Origin: Nocardioides cremeus
GTDB taxonomy: Bacteria > Actinomycetota > Actinomycetes > Propionibacteriales > Nocardioidaceae
Direction of reading: 5' to 3'
Assembly: GCF_030518195.1 (NCBI RefSeq)
Contig: NZ_JAULSC010000026.1
Span: 1-40,298, forward strand
DNA length: 40,298 nucleotides
Part shown: positions 12,048 to 20,183 of the stretch, piece by piece
How the letters are laid out: each line of letters begins with the position of its first letter
Numbering within the stretch: the first letter of the stretch is position 1
Made by a program: the position numbers and the translations under genes
The notes under the pieces: model-generated
What the model saw: only the letters and a program-made list of their open reading frames with translations
The model's database searches: none
Told to the model about the DNA's origin: nothing

Positions 12048-12908
12048 TCAGCGCCGGCGGCGCGCCAGCACCCGCTCGAGCAGCCGGGCCACGTCGGCGG
12101 CCAGCGGGCGGTCGGCGGGGTCCTTGGCGAGCATCCGCTGCACGGTCTCGCCCAGGCGCCGGTCGACGCTGGGCGGCAGGTCGGGGGCCGGGTCGTTGAG
12201 GTGGGCCAGCGCCGAGGCCACCGGCGACTCGCGCTGGAAGGGCTTGACGCCGGTCAGGCACTGGAAGGCCACGACGCCCAGCGAGTAGACGTCGGAGGCG
12301 GCGGTCGCGCGGCGGCCCGAGACCTGCTCGGGCGAGATGTACTCCATCGTGCCGAGGACCTCGCCGGTGCTGGTCAGCGGCTCGATGTCGTCGCCGGTGG
12401 CGATGCCGAAGTCGACGAGGACCGGCTGGCCGGACTCGCCGACCACGATGTTGGCGGGCTTGATGTCGCGGTGCACCACGCCGGCGGCGTGCACCGCGCT
12501 CAGCGCCGAGGCCAGCTTGGCCACCAGCCCGGCGACCTCGAGCGGCGGCAGCGGGCCGCGCTCGGTGACCAGCTCGCCGAGGGTGTCGCCGGTGACCAGG
12601 CGCATCGCGAGGTAGGGCTGCACCGCGATCCCGTCGTCGTCCTCGCCCACGTCGTAGACCTGGGGCAGCCCGGGGTGCGAGAGCTGGCGCAGGGTGCGTG
12701 CCTCGGCCTCGAACCGGTTCCGGGCGGTGTCGTCGTCGGCGCGCTGGGCGTGCAGCCGCTTGAGCGCGACCAGGCGCTCGTCGCGGAGGTCCTGGGCGGC
12801 GAAGACGCTGCCCATCGCGCCGCTGCCGATCAGCTCGACCAGCTCGTAGCGCCCACCGACCACCACCGACGTCGCCGCCGGGGTCTCGGTGTCGCGCTGG
12901 GCACTCAT
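12048..12908 (-). CDS. Serine/threonine protein kinase, soluble, kinase domain only
   Basis: This is a Hanks-type kinase of about 286 residues. Visible elements are the glycine loop GSGAMGSVFA (residues 28-37), VALK with K50, HRDIKPANI with D148, DFG at 166-168, activation segment GTMEYISPEQ, and DVYSLGVVAFQCLTG. The chain ends right after the kinase fold (RLLERVLARRRR), so the transmembrane helix and PASTA repeats of PknB are absent and it should be cytoplasmic. ATG 12908 is preferred because it begins the conserved part closely; ATG 12917 or a GTG slightly upstream are possible. It diverges from the TetR gene at 13056 across a region with direct repeats. No phosphatase or FHA protein is nearby, so its target is unknown. 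Confidence 0.93.
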   Translation of the reverse strand: MSAQRDTETPAATSVVVGGRYELVELIGSGAMGSVFAAQDLRDERLVALKRLHAQRADDDTARNRFEAEARTLRQLSHPGLPQVYDVGEDDDGIAVQPYLAMRLVTGDTLGELVTERGPLPPLEVAGLVAKLASALSAVHAAGVVHRDIKPANIVVGESGQPVLVDFGIATGDDIEPLTSTGEVLGTMEYISPEQVSGRRATAASDVYSLGVVAFQCLTGVKPFQRESPVASALAHLNDPAPDLPPSVDRRLGETVQRMLAKDPADRPLAADVARLLERVLARRRR

Positions 12909-12980
12909 GACCCACATGATCACACCGCCCACCCCACCCCTGGCCACCTCCCCGCCCGTAAAGGTGAGGTTCACGCCCGA

Positions 12981-13023
12981 CGAGCGGTCGGTTCCGCACC
13001 ACCGAGCGGTCGCTCCCGCACCA
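12981..13023 (+). promoter_or_regulatory. Two 21-bp direct repeats, possible TetR operator
   Basis: CGAGCGGTCGGTTCCGCACC at 12981 recurs as CGAGCGGTCGCTCCCGCACC at 13003, a 22-bp period. The second copy contains ACCGAGCGGT, one base from the ACCGATCGGT core of the paaA palindrome at 17709-17720. The repeats lie just upstream of a CATATT hexamer (13044-13049) that ends 6 nt before the TetR ATG, suggesting a leaderless promoter and autoregulation. The repeats are seen; their role is inference. Confidence 0.5.
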
Positions 13024-13055
13024 TCGACAGGTCAGGTCCGTGCCATATTGGCCCC

Positions 13056-13700
13056 ATGGCCGACCCCGCCGCCCCGGCCCGACGCGGCCGCCCCGGTCAC
13101 GACCAGCAGGACGTGCTGCGCGAGGCGGTGGCGCTGTTCAACCGGCAGGGCTACGACGCGACCAGCATGGGCGACCTGGCCCGCGAGCTCGGGCTGACGA
13201 AGTCGGCGATCTACCACCACGTGACCAGCAAGGAGCAGCTGCTCGAGATGGCGCTCGACGCCGCGCTCACCGAGCTCAGCGAGGCCGTCGAGGCCGCCAC
13301 CACCACGTCGTACGCCGCTGCCACGGGCCGCCCGCCGGCCTCGGCGTACGAGCGGCTGCGGGCGCTGGTCGCCCGCAGCGTCGAGGTGCTGGTGGCCCAC
13401 CAGCCGGAGGTGACGCTGCTGCTGCGGGTGCGCGGCAACAGCCCCGTCGAGCTGGCCGCGCTCGAGCGGCGGCGCTGGATCGACGCCCGACTGGCCGACC
13501 TGGTGCGGGCGGCGGTGGACGAGGGCTCGCTGCGCGACGACGTCGACCCCGACCTGGTCAGCCGGCTGCTCTTCGGCATGGTCAACTCGCTGGTGGAGTG
13601 GCACCGTCCCGGCGGCGACGTCGACGCGGGCGTGCTCGCGCACGCGGTGACTACCCTGGCCTTCGACGGCCTGCGCGCCGCCTCACCCGGCAGCGACTGA
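13056..13700 (+). CDS. paaR: TetR family regulator, probable PaaR of the phenylacetate operon
   Basis: This 214-residue protein has a TetR N-terminal DNA-binding domain (residues about 12-60: VLREAVALFNRQGYDATSMGDLARELGLTKSAIYHHVTSKE split across the helix-turn-helix), followed by an all-helical ligand/dimer domain. Actinobacterial paa operons are commonly controlled by a TetR repressor that releases DNA on binding phenylacetyl-CoA; this gene is convergent with the end of the paaABCDE operon. The start ATG 13056 is preceded by CATATT at 6 nt, consistent with a leaderless mRNA. A TetR-like palindrome lies before paaA (17706-17723) and a similar sequence before this gene. The family is certain from sequence; the PaaR role is inferred from context. 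Confidence 0.85.
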   Translation: MADPAAPARRGRPGHDQQDVLREAVALFNRQGYDATSMGDLARELGLTKSAIYHHVTSKEQLLEMALDAALTELSEAVEAATTTSYAAATGRPPASAYERLRALVARSVEVLVAHQPEVTLLLRVRGNSPVELAALERRRWIDARLADLVRAAVDEGSLRDDVDPDLVSRLLFGMVNSLVEWHRPGGDVDAGVLAHAVTTLAFDGLRAASPGSD

Positions 13701-13734
13701 GCGCCGCAGGCCGGGGCGGTGGGCGCAGGGCCGC

Positions 13735-14847
13735 TCAGGCGTCGAAGTCGACGGTGACCGCGTCGGTGAGCGGGCGCGCCTGGCAGGTCAGCACGAAGCC
13801 GGCCTCGACCTCGGCGGGCTCGAGGGCGTAGTTGCGCGCCATCTCGACCTCGCCCTCGCGCACCAGCGCCCGGCAGGTCCCGCAGACCCCGCCGCGGCAG
13901 GCGAAGGGCAGGTCGGCCCGGGTCTCCTGGGCCGAGTCGAGCAGCGGCCGGTCGCGCGCGACGGTCGAGGTCGAGCTCAACCCGTCGAGCACCACCGTCG
14001 CCTCGCTGGTCGCCCGGTCCGACCCGGCACCGGGGGCGGCCGTGGCCCGCACCAGCTCGGGCGGCGGCTCGTCGACGAAGAACAGCTCGGCGTGCACCTG
14101 CCCGGCGGCCAGGCCCAGGCGCCCGAGCACGGTGCGGGCGTCCTGCACCATCCGGTGCGGCCCGCAGAGCCAGGCGTGGTCGACCGGGTGGTCGGGGCCG
14201 ACGGGCGCCAGGGTGGTCAGCACCCGCTCGAGCCGCTCGGCGTCGAGGCGGCCCGAGAGCAGCTCGACGTCGCGCGGCTCGCGGCTGAGCACGTGCACGA
14301 CCTGCAGCCGGGCGGGGTAGGCGTTCTTGAGGTCGGCGACCTCCTCGGCGAACATCACCGACGCGGTGGTCCGGTTGCCGTAGAGCAGCGTGACCCGGGC
14401 GTCGGGGTGGGCGAGCAGGCTGGCGGCGATCGAGAGCACCGGGGTGATGCCCGACCCGGCCGCCACGCACAGGTGCCGCCCGCCGGCGGCGAGCACCTCG
14501 GGGGTGGCGCGGAACCCGCCGGGGGCCAGCTGCACCTTGACCTCGTCGCCGGGGCGCACCTCGCGCACCAGCCACGACGAGACGACCCCGCCGGGGATCT
14601 CGCGGACGCCGATGCGTGGCGCCGCGCCCACCGGGGCGCAGATCGAGTAGGACCGCCGGTGCTCGACGCCGTCGACGACGCGGCGCACGGTCAGCGACTG
14701 GCCGGCGTCGAAGGCCAGCTGCTCGGCCAGCTCGTCGGGCACCTCGAAGGTGATCGCGGCGGAGTCGTCGGTCAGCGCCGCGACCGCGGCCACGCGCAGG
14801 GCGTGGAAGGTGCGGCTGCGGGGGCGCTCGACGGCGGGTGCGCTCAT
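13735..14847 (-). CDS. paaE: 1,2-phenylacetyl-CoA epoxidase, reductase subunit PaaE
   Basis: PaaE passes electrons from NADPH through FAD and a plant-type [2Fe-2S] cluster to the di-iron oxygenase PaaA. The 370-residue protein has an FAD-binding beta-barrel with RRSYSICAP, a nucleotide domain with CVAAGSGITPVLSIAASLL and LLYGNRT, and a C-terminal ferredoxin domain whose cluster cysteines appear in PFACRGGVCGTCRALV and VLTCQARP. The length is as usual for the family. It is the last gene of the minus-strand operon; its ATG lies one base after the paaD stop. It converges with the TetR gene, with about 34 bp between them. Confidence 0.95.
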   Translation of the reverse strand: MSAPAVERPRSRTFHALRVAAVAALTDDSAAITFEVPDELAEQLAFDAGQSLTVRRVVDGVEHRRSYSICAPVGAAPRIGVREIPGGVVSSWLVREVRPGDEVKVQLAPGGFRATPEVLAAGGRHLCVAAGSGITPVLSIAASLLAHPDARVTLLYGNRTTASVMFAEEVADLKNAYPARLQVVHVLSREPRDVELLSGRLDAERLERVLTTLAPVGPDHPVDHAWLCGPHRMVQDARTVLGRLGLAAGQVHAELFFVDEPPPELVRATAAPGAGSDRATSEATVVLDGLSSTSTVARDRPLLDSAQETRADLPFACRGGVCGTCRALVREGEVEMARNYALEPAEVEAGFVLTCQARPLTDAVTVDFDA

Positions 14848-14848
14848 C

Positions 14849-15394
14849 TCAGATCTCCTTGACGTGCTCGAACGGCTCGCCGCACGCGGTGCAGCGGTAG
14901 AGCGCGGTGCAGGCGGTCGGGCCGTACTCCGAGGTCAGCTCGGGCCCGTCCGACCCGCAGCGTGGGCAGGCCAGCTCGCGCCGGGTGGCGCCCAGGCGCA
15001 GCGGCACCGGCCCGGCGGGGCGGGCCTCGACGGCGGCCGGGGGCGAGATCCGGTGCTCGCGCAGCGCGGCGCGACCGCGCGGGGTGATCCAGTCGCTGGT
15101 CCACGGCGGGCTGAGCCGCACCTGCACCCGCACCTCGTCGAAGCCGGCCTCGGTGAGGGCCCGCACCAGGTCGTCGCGCATCGTGGCCATCGCCGGGCAG
15201 CCGGAGTACGTCGGCGTCAGCGCGACCGTGACCACGGTGCCGGCGGTGCCGGCCGGGTGCTCCTCGACGACGACCTCGCGCAGCACGCCCAGGTCGAGCA
15301 GCGTCAGCATCGGCATCTCGGGGTCGGTGACGCCTGCGGCGACCGCCTCGGCCTCGGCGACGCCCGGCCCGCGCGTGCGCTCGGCGGTGCTCAT
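14849..15394 (-). CDS. paaD: 1,2-phenylacetyl-CoA epoxidase complex, maturation subunit PaaD
   Basis: PaaD is required for activity of the phenylacetyl-CoA epoxidase and is thought to help assemble its iron centres. The 181-residue product has an N-terminal MIP18/DUF59-type domain (DPEMPMLTLLDLGVLREV, LTPTYSGCPAM, VQVRLSPPWTSDWIT) and a C-terminal zinc-ribbon-like part with CPRCGSDGP and YRCTACGEPFEHVKEI. ATG 15394 is used here; an in-frame GTG at 15400 would overlap the paaC stop as GTGA and is an equally plausible start. It sits in order between paaC and paaE. Confidence 0.93.
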   Translation of the reverse strand: MSTAERTRGPGVAEAEAVAAGVTDPEMPMLTLLDLGVLREVVVEEHPAGTAGTVVTVALTPTYSGCPAMATMRDDLVRALTEAGFDEVRVQVRLSPPWTSDWITPRGRAALREHRISPPAAVEARPAGPVPLRLGATRRELACPRCGSDGPELTSEYGPTACTALYRCTACGEPFEHVKEI

Positions 15395-15396
15395 GC

Positions 15397-16332
15397 TCAC
15401 CACCGCCCCAGTGGGTGGGCGCGGGCCACGACCTGCATCTCGGCCAGCAGCCGGCCCAGCGCCTCGGTGTGCATGCCGTCGCGTCCGGTCCGGCCGCGTA
15501 CGCCGCCGCGCCGGGGGGCCTCGGGCCAGGGGCACCGCGCCTCCTCGAGCACCTGCGCCAGCACGCCCTCGACCTCCTCGGCGGTGGCCGCGGGGTCGAC
15601 GCCGGCGCCGCTCTCGGCGAGGCGGGTGGCGACGGGGTGGGTGTCGAGCTGCTCGGGGTGCCAGGGCGCCAGCTCGTCGAGGGCGGCCAGCAGCCGGCGC
15701 CGCGACTCCTCGGTGCCGCGCGCCAGGGTCACCACCCAGCGTGCGGCGTAGTCGCGGTGGTAGGTGACCTCGGTGGCGCCCTTGGCGCCGATCGCCGCCA
15801 GCACCGGGTCGCGGGTGCCGGCCAGGCGGTGCAGCAGCGCCAGGCGCGCGGTGGAGAAGAGCAGCAGCCGCACGACCAGGTGGGCGAAGTCGCCGTGCTC
15901 GAGCTCGACCAGCCGGGTGCAGCGCAGCTCGCCGGCCTCGCGGAAGAACGCCAGCCGGTCCTCGTCGGGCGCCGGGGAGCCCTCGGGCAGCACCGGCACC
16001 ACGGCCGGGTCGGCGGCCGCGGCCCGGGCCAGCAGCAGCCGGGCCTGGCCGAGCAGGTCGAGCGCGATGTTGGCGATCGCGATGTCGTCCTCGAGGTCGG
16101 GCGCGCGGCTGCACCACTGCGAGAGGCGGTGCGAGAGCACCAGCGCGTCGTCGCCGAGCCCCAGGCAGTACGCCGCCAGGTCGGCGCCGTCGACCCCCTC
16201 GGGCATCGTCGTGTCGACACCGGCCAGCGGGTCCTCGAAGGACGTGCCGAAGGCCCACTGGCCCGACACGTCGCCGTGGTCCTCGACCAGGCCGTCGTAC
16301 ACCGACTCGTGCTGGCTCGTGTGCTGGTTCAT
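15397..16332 (-). CDS. paaC: 1,2-phenylacetyl-CoA epoxidase, structural subunit PaaC
   Basis: PaaC is the non-catalytic ferritin-like partner of PaaA in the epoxidase core. The 311-residue protein shows ALVLSHRLSQWCSRAPDLEDDIAIANIALDLLGQARLLL, then FAHLVVRLLLFSTARL and EVTYHRDYAARWVVTLARGTEES, all typical of PaaC. It is longer than the roughly 250 residues of the E. coli protein, mainly through about 45 extra N-terminal residues including WAFGTSFEDPLAG. ATG 16332 is used; a GTG at 16350 overlapping the paaB stop (GTGA) would add six residues. Confidence 0.94.
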   Translation of the reverse strand: MNQHTSQHESVYDGLVEDHGDVSGQWAFGTSFEDPLAGVDTTMPEGVDGADLAAYCLGLGDDALVLSHRLSQWCSRAPDLEDDIAIANIALDLLGQARLLLARAAAADPAVVPVLPEGSPAPDEDRLAFFREAGELRCTRLVELEHGDFAHLVVRLLLFSTARLALLHRLAGTRDPVLAAIGAKGATEVTYHRDYAARWVVTLARGTEESRRRLLAALDELAPWHPEQLDTHPVATRLAESGAGVDPAATAEEVEGVLAQVLEEARCPWPEAPRRGGVRGRTGRDGMHTEALGRLLAEMQVVARAHPLGRW

Positions 16333-16346
16333 GGGGTGGCCGCGCC

Positions 16347-16658
16347 TCACATGTGGGGGACGTCGGCGGGGACGTCGTAGAAGGTGGGGTGGCGGTAGAC
16401 CTTGTCGCCCGACGGCGCGAAGAGCGGGTCCTTCTCATCAGGGCTCGAGGCGGTGATCGCGTCGGCGCGCACCACCCAGATGCTCACGCCCTCGTTGCGC
16501 CGCGTGTAGACGTCGCGGGCGTGGTGCAGGGCCATCGTGTCGTCGGCGGCGTGCAGCGAGCCGACGTGCACGTGGTTGAGGCCGCGCTTGCCGCGCACGA
16601 AGACCTCGTAGAGGGGCCACTCGGCCCGGGGGCTGGTGTCGTTAGGGGTGGTGGTCAT
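16347..16658 (-). CDS. paaB: 1,2-phenylacetyl-CoA epoxidase subunit PaaB
   Basis: PaaB is a small bridging subunit of the epoxidase complex. The 103-residue protein contains WPLYEVFVRGKRGLNHVHVGSLHA, ALHHARDVYTRRNEGVSIWVV and the C-terminal KVYRHPTFYDVP, which are family landmarks. ATG 16658 is preferred because GAGGAG lies about 6 nt upstream; a GTG at 16676 that overlaps the paaA stop is in frame and would add six residues. The gene lies in standard paaABCDE order. Confidence 0.95.
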   Translation of the reverse strand: MTTTPNDTSPRAEWPLYEVFVRGKRGLNHVHVGSLHAADDTMALHHARDVYTRRNEGVSIWVVRADAITASSPDEKDPLFAPSGDKVYRHPTFYDVPADVPHM

Positions 16659-16672
16659 CGTCGTCTCCTCGC

Positions 16673-17689
16673 TCACCGGGTCTCGACCCGCCCGTCGGGG
16701 TCTCGCAGGCTCGACCCCGGGGCTTGCTCGACCTGCGCGCGGTCTCGCCCGGGCTCCTTCGTCGCCCGCGCGAACGCGCTTGCGGCCTCGCGCACCCACG
16801 CACCGTCCTCGTGGGCGCGGCGCCGGTGGGCGATGCGCTCGGCGTTGCACGGGCCGGCGCCACTGATCACCCGGGTCAGCTCGTCCCAGTCGGGCTGCCC
16901 GAAGTCGTGGGCGCCGCGCTCCTCGTTCCAGCGCAGGTCGGGGTCGGGCAGGGTGACGCCGAGGCGCTCGGCCTGCGGCACGGTCATGTCGACGAACTTC
17001 TGGCGCAGCTCGTCGTTGGTGTTGCGCTTGATGCCCCAGGCCAGCGAGCGCGCGGTGTTGGGCGAGGCGTCGTCGGGCGGGCCGAACATCATCAGCGCCG
17101 GCCACCAGAACCGGTCGACGGACTCCTGGACCATCGCGCGCTGCTCGTCGGTGCCGCTCATCATCGTCATCAGCAGCTCGTAGCCCTGGCGCTGGTGGAA
17201 GGACTCCTCCTTGCAGACCCGGATCATCGCGCGTCCGTAGGGCCCGTAGGAGGTGCGGCACAGCGGCACCTGGTTGCAGATCGCCGCGCCGTCGACCAGC
17301 CAGCCGATGGTGCCGACGTCGGCGTAGGACAGCGTGGGGTAGTTGAAGATGGAGGAGTACTTCTGCCGCCCGTCGATCAGCATCCGGGTCAGCTCGGCCC
17401 GGGACACGCCGAGGGTCTCGCAGGCGGAGTAGAGGTAGAGCCCGTGGCCGGCCTCGTCCTGCACCTTGGCCAGCAGCACCGCCTTGCGGCGCAGCGAGGG
17501 CGCCCGGGTCAGCCAGGCCCCCTCGGGCTGCATCCCGATGATCTCGGAGTGCGCGTGCTGGGCGACCTGGCGCACCAGGGTCCGGCGGTAGCCCTCGGGC
17601 ATCCAGTCGCGCGGCTCGATGCGCTCGTGGCGCGCGATGACGGCCTCGAACTGCTCCTCGAGCCGGGCCTCGTCGGTGCTGGTGCTCAT
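16673..17689 (-). CDS. paaA: 1,2-phenylacetyl-CoA epoxidase, catalytic subunit PaaA
   Basis: PaaA is the di-iron oxygenase that epoxidises the ring of phenylacetyl-CoA, the first committed step of aerobic phenylacetate catabolism. The 338-residue protein shows HSEIIGMQPEGAW, LLAKVQDEAGHGLYLYSACE (iron-ligand helix), and MIRVCKEESFHQRQGYELL (second ligand pair). ATG 17689 has CAGGAGG just upstream. It heads the operon and is preceded by a TetR-type palindrome. The C-terminus is longer than usual (E. coli PaaA has 309 residues); the last 25 or so residues, from about 16752 to the stop, come from a repeat-like sequence with GGTCGAGC and GAGACC motifs. Ring-cleavage and beta-oxidation paa genes and the CoA ligase are not in the window. 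Confidence 0.96.
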   Translation of the reverse strand: MSTSTDEARLEEQFEAVIARHERIEPRDWMPEGYRRTLVRQVAQHAHSEIIGMQPEGAWLTRAPSLRRKAVLLAKVQDEAGHGLYLYSACETLGVSRAELTRMLIDGRQKYSSIFNYPTLSYADVGTIGWLVDGAAICNQVPLCRTSYGPYGRAMIRVCKEESFHQRQGYELLMTMMSGTDEQRAMVQESVDRFWWPALMMFGPPDDASPNTARSLAWGIKRNTNDELRQKFVDMTVPQAERLGVTLPDPDLRWNEERGAHDFGQPDWDELTRVISGAGPCNAERIAHRRRAHEDGAWVREAASAFARATKEPGRDRAQVEQAPGSSLRDPDGRVETR

Positions 17690-17705
17690 CGAGCCTCCTG
17701 GGATT

Positions 17706-17723
17706 ACTGACCGATCGGTCTGT
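17706..17723 (-). promoter_or_regulatory. Palindromic operator upstream of paaA
   Basis: ACTGACCGATCGGTCTGT is a near-perfect 18-bp palindrome with a perfect GACCGATCGGTC core at 17709-17720, placed 16 bp before the paaA start codon. Such sites are typical of TetR repressors, and actinobacterial PaaR motifs are of the ACCG...CGGT kind. It likely controls paaABCDE. Confidence 0.75.
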
Positions 17724-17791
17724 TAATTGCACCACGGCGTGGCCCCGGTCACAAGTGCCCAGCACGGGCGGCGACGCGTGAGGATGGGCGG

Positions 17792-18226
17792 ATGGACGTC
17801 GACGTCGAGGTGCACACCCACATCGCCCGCCCGCCGCAGGAGGTCGCGGCGTACGCCGGCGACCCGGGCAACGCGCCGCAGTGGTACGCCAACATCCGCA
17901 GCGTCGAGTGGCGCACGCCGCCACCGGTGGCGCTCGGCTCGCGGATGGACTTCGTGGCCCGCTTCCTGGGCCGCCGGCTGGCCTACACCTACGAGGTGGT
18001 CGAGCTGGTGCCCGGCGAGCGGCTGGTGATGCGTACCTCCGACGGCCCGTTCCCGATGGAGACGACCTACACCTGGGCGCCCGAGGGCGAGGGCACCCGG
18101 ATGACCCTGGCCAACCGGGGCCGGCCCAGCGGCTTCGCCGGCGTCTCGGCGCCGGTGATGGCGCTGGCGGTGCGGCGCGCGACGCGCAAGGACCTGGCCC
18201 TGCTCAAGGCGCACCTCGAGCGCTGA
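17792..18226 (+). CDS. SRPBCC (START/polyketide cyclase-like) protein
   Basis: This 144-residue protein has the SRPBCC helix-grip layout: a short strand (VDVEVHTHIARPPQEVAAYA), WYANIRSVEWRTPPP, then beta strands with YEVVELVPGERLVMRTSDGPFPMETTYTW and a long C-terminal helix (APVMALAVRRATRKDLALLKAHLE). Members bind hydrophobic ligands or act as cyclases and stress proteins; a specific role cannot be read here. ATG 17792 gives the usual length. It diverges from paaA, so its promoter region includes the paa operator, and it converges with the FUSC gene 21 bp downstream. A link to phenylacetate metabolism is possible only by position. Confidence 0.75.
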   Translation: MDVDVEVHTHIARPPQEVAAYAGDPGNAPQWYANIRSVEWRTPPPVALGSRMDFVARFLGRRLAYTYEVVELVPGERLVMRTSDGPFPMETTYTWAPEGEGTRMTLANRGRPSGFAGVSAPVMALAVRRATRKDLALLKAHLER

Positions 18227-18247
18227 CCCGCCGGCTCCGGAGGAGGG

Positions 18248-19327
18248 TCAGGGACGGGCCAGGGTCGAGGCGACGTCGTCGACGATGGTCACGACGTGGC
18301 GCAGCGAGGTGATCAGCGAGCCGTAGAGCGGCCACCGCAGGCCCGGCAGGTCCTGGGCCGACAGCTCGTGGGCCAGCGCGTCGATCTCCTCCTGCAGCGA
18401 GTGCAGGTGGGCCTCGGGGTCGCTGATGCGGCGCCCGACCTGGTCGAGCAGGCGCAGGAACGGGTCGCGGAAGCGGGGGTCCCAGTCCTCGGCCTCGACC
18501 ACCGACTCCTCCAGGGTCCGCGCGATCGCTCGGGCCTGGGCGACGCCCTCCTCGAGGCGCACCAGCACCTCGCTGCCGAGGTCGGCGTCGCTGGCGCTGG
18601 ACGAGCGGTTGCGGCGCGGGTTCCACCACTGCGACTCGCGGGAGTAGTCCAGCAGCCACTCGGCCCGGTCGACCTCGGCGTCGATGCCGCGCGTCTCCTC
18701 GACCCACGCGCGCACCCCGTCGTCGTCGACGCCCTCGTCGAGCTCGGCCGCCATCCGCCGCAGCAGCGCCCCGAGCCGGCGGTGGATGAGGTCGAGCTGG
18801 TGCTCGGCGCCGCGGTCGTCGAGCGGGGGCACCACGACGAGGTTGACCACGATGCCGGTCAGCACCCCGATCGCGGTCGCCAGCAGCCGGTCGACGAGCT
18901 GCGACTCCTCCGAGGTGCCGCCCAGCGTCAGCAGGAACAGGGCGGTCGTGGCGACCGCCACCCCCTCGAGCCGCAGCGGGGGGAGCCGGGCGATCAGCAG
19001 CCCGACCAGCACCCCGATCCCCAGCGAGAGCGGGCCGTAGCCCCACAGCTCGAAGACGGCGTACGCGAGCAGCACGCCGAGGAACGTCGCCACCACCGAC
19101 TGGCCGCCGCGCAGCACCGAGCGGTAGACCGTGGCGTGCACGGTCAGCAGCGCCACCCAGGGCGCCAGGAACGCCTGCTCGAGGTCGAGCCACGTGTCGG
19201 CCAGCACCCAGGCCACGACCGTGGCGATGGTGGCCTTGACGACCTGCAGCAGGTCGGTGTGCACGGCGGGCTCGCGAAGACGACCCAGAGCCCTGCGCAC
19301 CGGGGAACGGACGTCCGGACGCTGCAC
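18248..19327 (-). CDS. FUSC / aromatic acid exporter family membrane protein
   Basis: This 359-residue protein has about six hydrophobic helices in its first 170 residues (for example TIATVVAWVLADTWL, VVATFLGVLLAYAVFELWGYG, LLATAIGVLTGIVVNLVVVPP) followed by a long soluble helical domain rich in Glu and Arg. This is the half-size FUSC/ArAE layout; relatives export aromatic or other organic acids, though many are uncharacterised. The GTG at 19327 is the start, 13 bp after the stop of the response regulator gene upstream, so the two probably form an operon. Whether it relates to the neighbouring phenylacetate genes is unknown. Confidence 0.8.
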   Translation of the reverse strand: MQRPDVRSPVRRALGRLREPAVHTDLLQVVKATIATVVAWVLADTWLDLEQAFLAPWVALLTVHATVYRSVLRGGQSVVATFLGVLLAYAVFELWGYGPLSLGIGVLVGLLIARLPPLRLEGVAVATTALFLLTLGGTSEESQLVDRLLATAIGVLTGIVVNLVVVPPLDDRGAEHQLDLIHRRLGALLRRMAAELDEGVDDDGVRAWVEETRGIDAEVDRAEWLLDYSRESQWWNPRRNRSSSASDADLGSEVLVRLEEGVAQARAIARTLEESVVEAEDWDPRFRDPFLRLLDQVGRRISDPEAHLHSLQEEIDALAHELSAQDLPGLRWPLYGSLITSLRHVVTIVDDVASTLARP

Positions 19328-19340
19328 CGGCGTACCCGTC

Positions 19341-20000
19341 TCAGGCGTGCGGGCCGGGACGGCGCACGTGGTCGGGGCGGAAGCCGTGGTCGATGCCCCA
19401 CAGCAGCGCCCGGGTGCGGCTGTCGACGCCGATCTTGCGGTAGAGCGAGCGGATGTAGGTCTTGACGGTGTTCAGGCCCAGGAAGGCCCGCTCGGTGATC
19501 TCCTGGTTGCTCAGGCCCTGGCAGATCAGCGCCAGCACCTCGGCCTCGCGGGGGCTCAGGCCGTGCTCGCGGCCCGGCCAGCGCCCGAAGTCGTCGTTCT
19601 CGGGCGTCGGCACGGTGCTGGGCAGCACCTTCTCGCCCCGGTGCACGGCCTCGATCAGGTCGACGAGCTCCTTGGCGGGGATGCCCTTGGGGATGTAGCC
19701 GGAGGCGCCCGCGGCCAGCGAGGCCTCGACGAGCTCGGGCTCGGTGTTCCAGCTGAAGATCACCAGCCGCCCGCTCCCCCCGGCCATCAGCCGGGCCACG
19801 TCGACGTCGCCGCCCTGCACCTGGCCGAAGGAGTCGTAGAGCACCACGTCGACGTCGCCGACCACCGGCATCCCGCTGTCGAGCTCGACGACGCTGACGC
19901 GGTCGGAGAACGGCTCGAGGACGGCGGCGATGCCGGCCACGACGATCTCGTAGTCGTTGACGATCGCGATGCGCACGGGGCTGGACATGGATCCGATCAT
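19341..20000 (-). CDS. NarL/LuxR-type response regulator, orphan
   Basis: The 219-residue protein has an N-terminal receiver domain (IAIVNDYEIVVAGIAAVL, phospho-acceptor Asp in DVVLYDSFG, VIFSWN, GYIPKG lysine) and a C-terminal LuxR-type helix-turn-helix (LSPREAEVLALICQGLSNQEITERAFLGLNTVKTYIRSLYRKIG split by the turn). The acidic pocket has ND where most receivers have DD or ED, so phosphorylation chemistry may be altered. No histidine kinase is adjacent. ATG 20000 is used; ATG 19988 is a four-residue-shorter alternative and neither has a clear ribosome site. It is likely co-transcribed with the FUSC gene. Its targets are unknown. Confidence 0.88.
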   Translation of the reverse strand: MIGSMSSPVRIAIVNDYEIVVAGIAAVLEPFSDRVSVVELDSGMPVVGDVDVVLYDSFGQVQGGDVDVARLMAGGSGRLVIFSWNTEPELVEASLAAGASGYIPKGIPAKELVDLIEAVHRGEKVLPSTVPTPENDDFGRWPGREHGLSPREAEVLALICQGLSNQEITERAFLGLNTVKTYIRSLYRKIGVDSRTRALLWGIDHGFRPDHVRRPGPHA

Positions 20001-20183
20001 AGGGACGACACGTCCGGGACACCTCGTCGCCGCCGTGGGCCGGGACGCGGTTCATCCGCAAGGATGATGCTGCCGCGGGAGCACCTGTGGCAGGCCCCGC
20101 CGCGTCCTCGCCGACTCGGCCGGGCGCGGGGGCGCGACCTACGATGGCGACACCAGACGGACACGACACCCGGGAGGTGGGAC

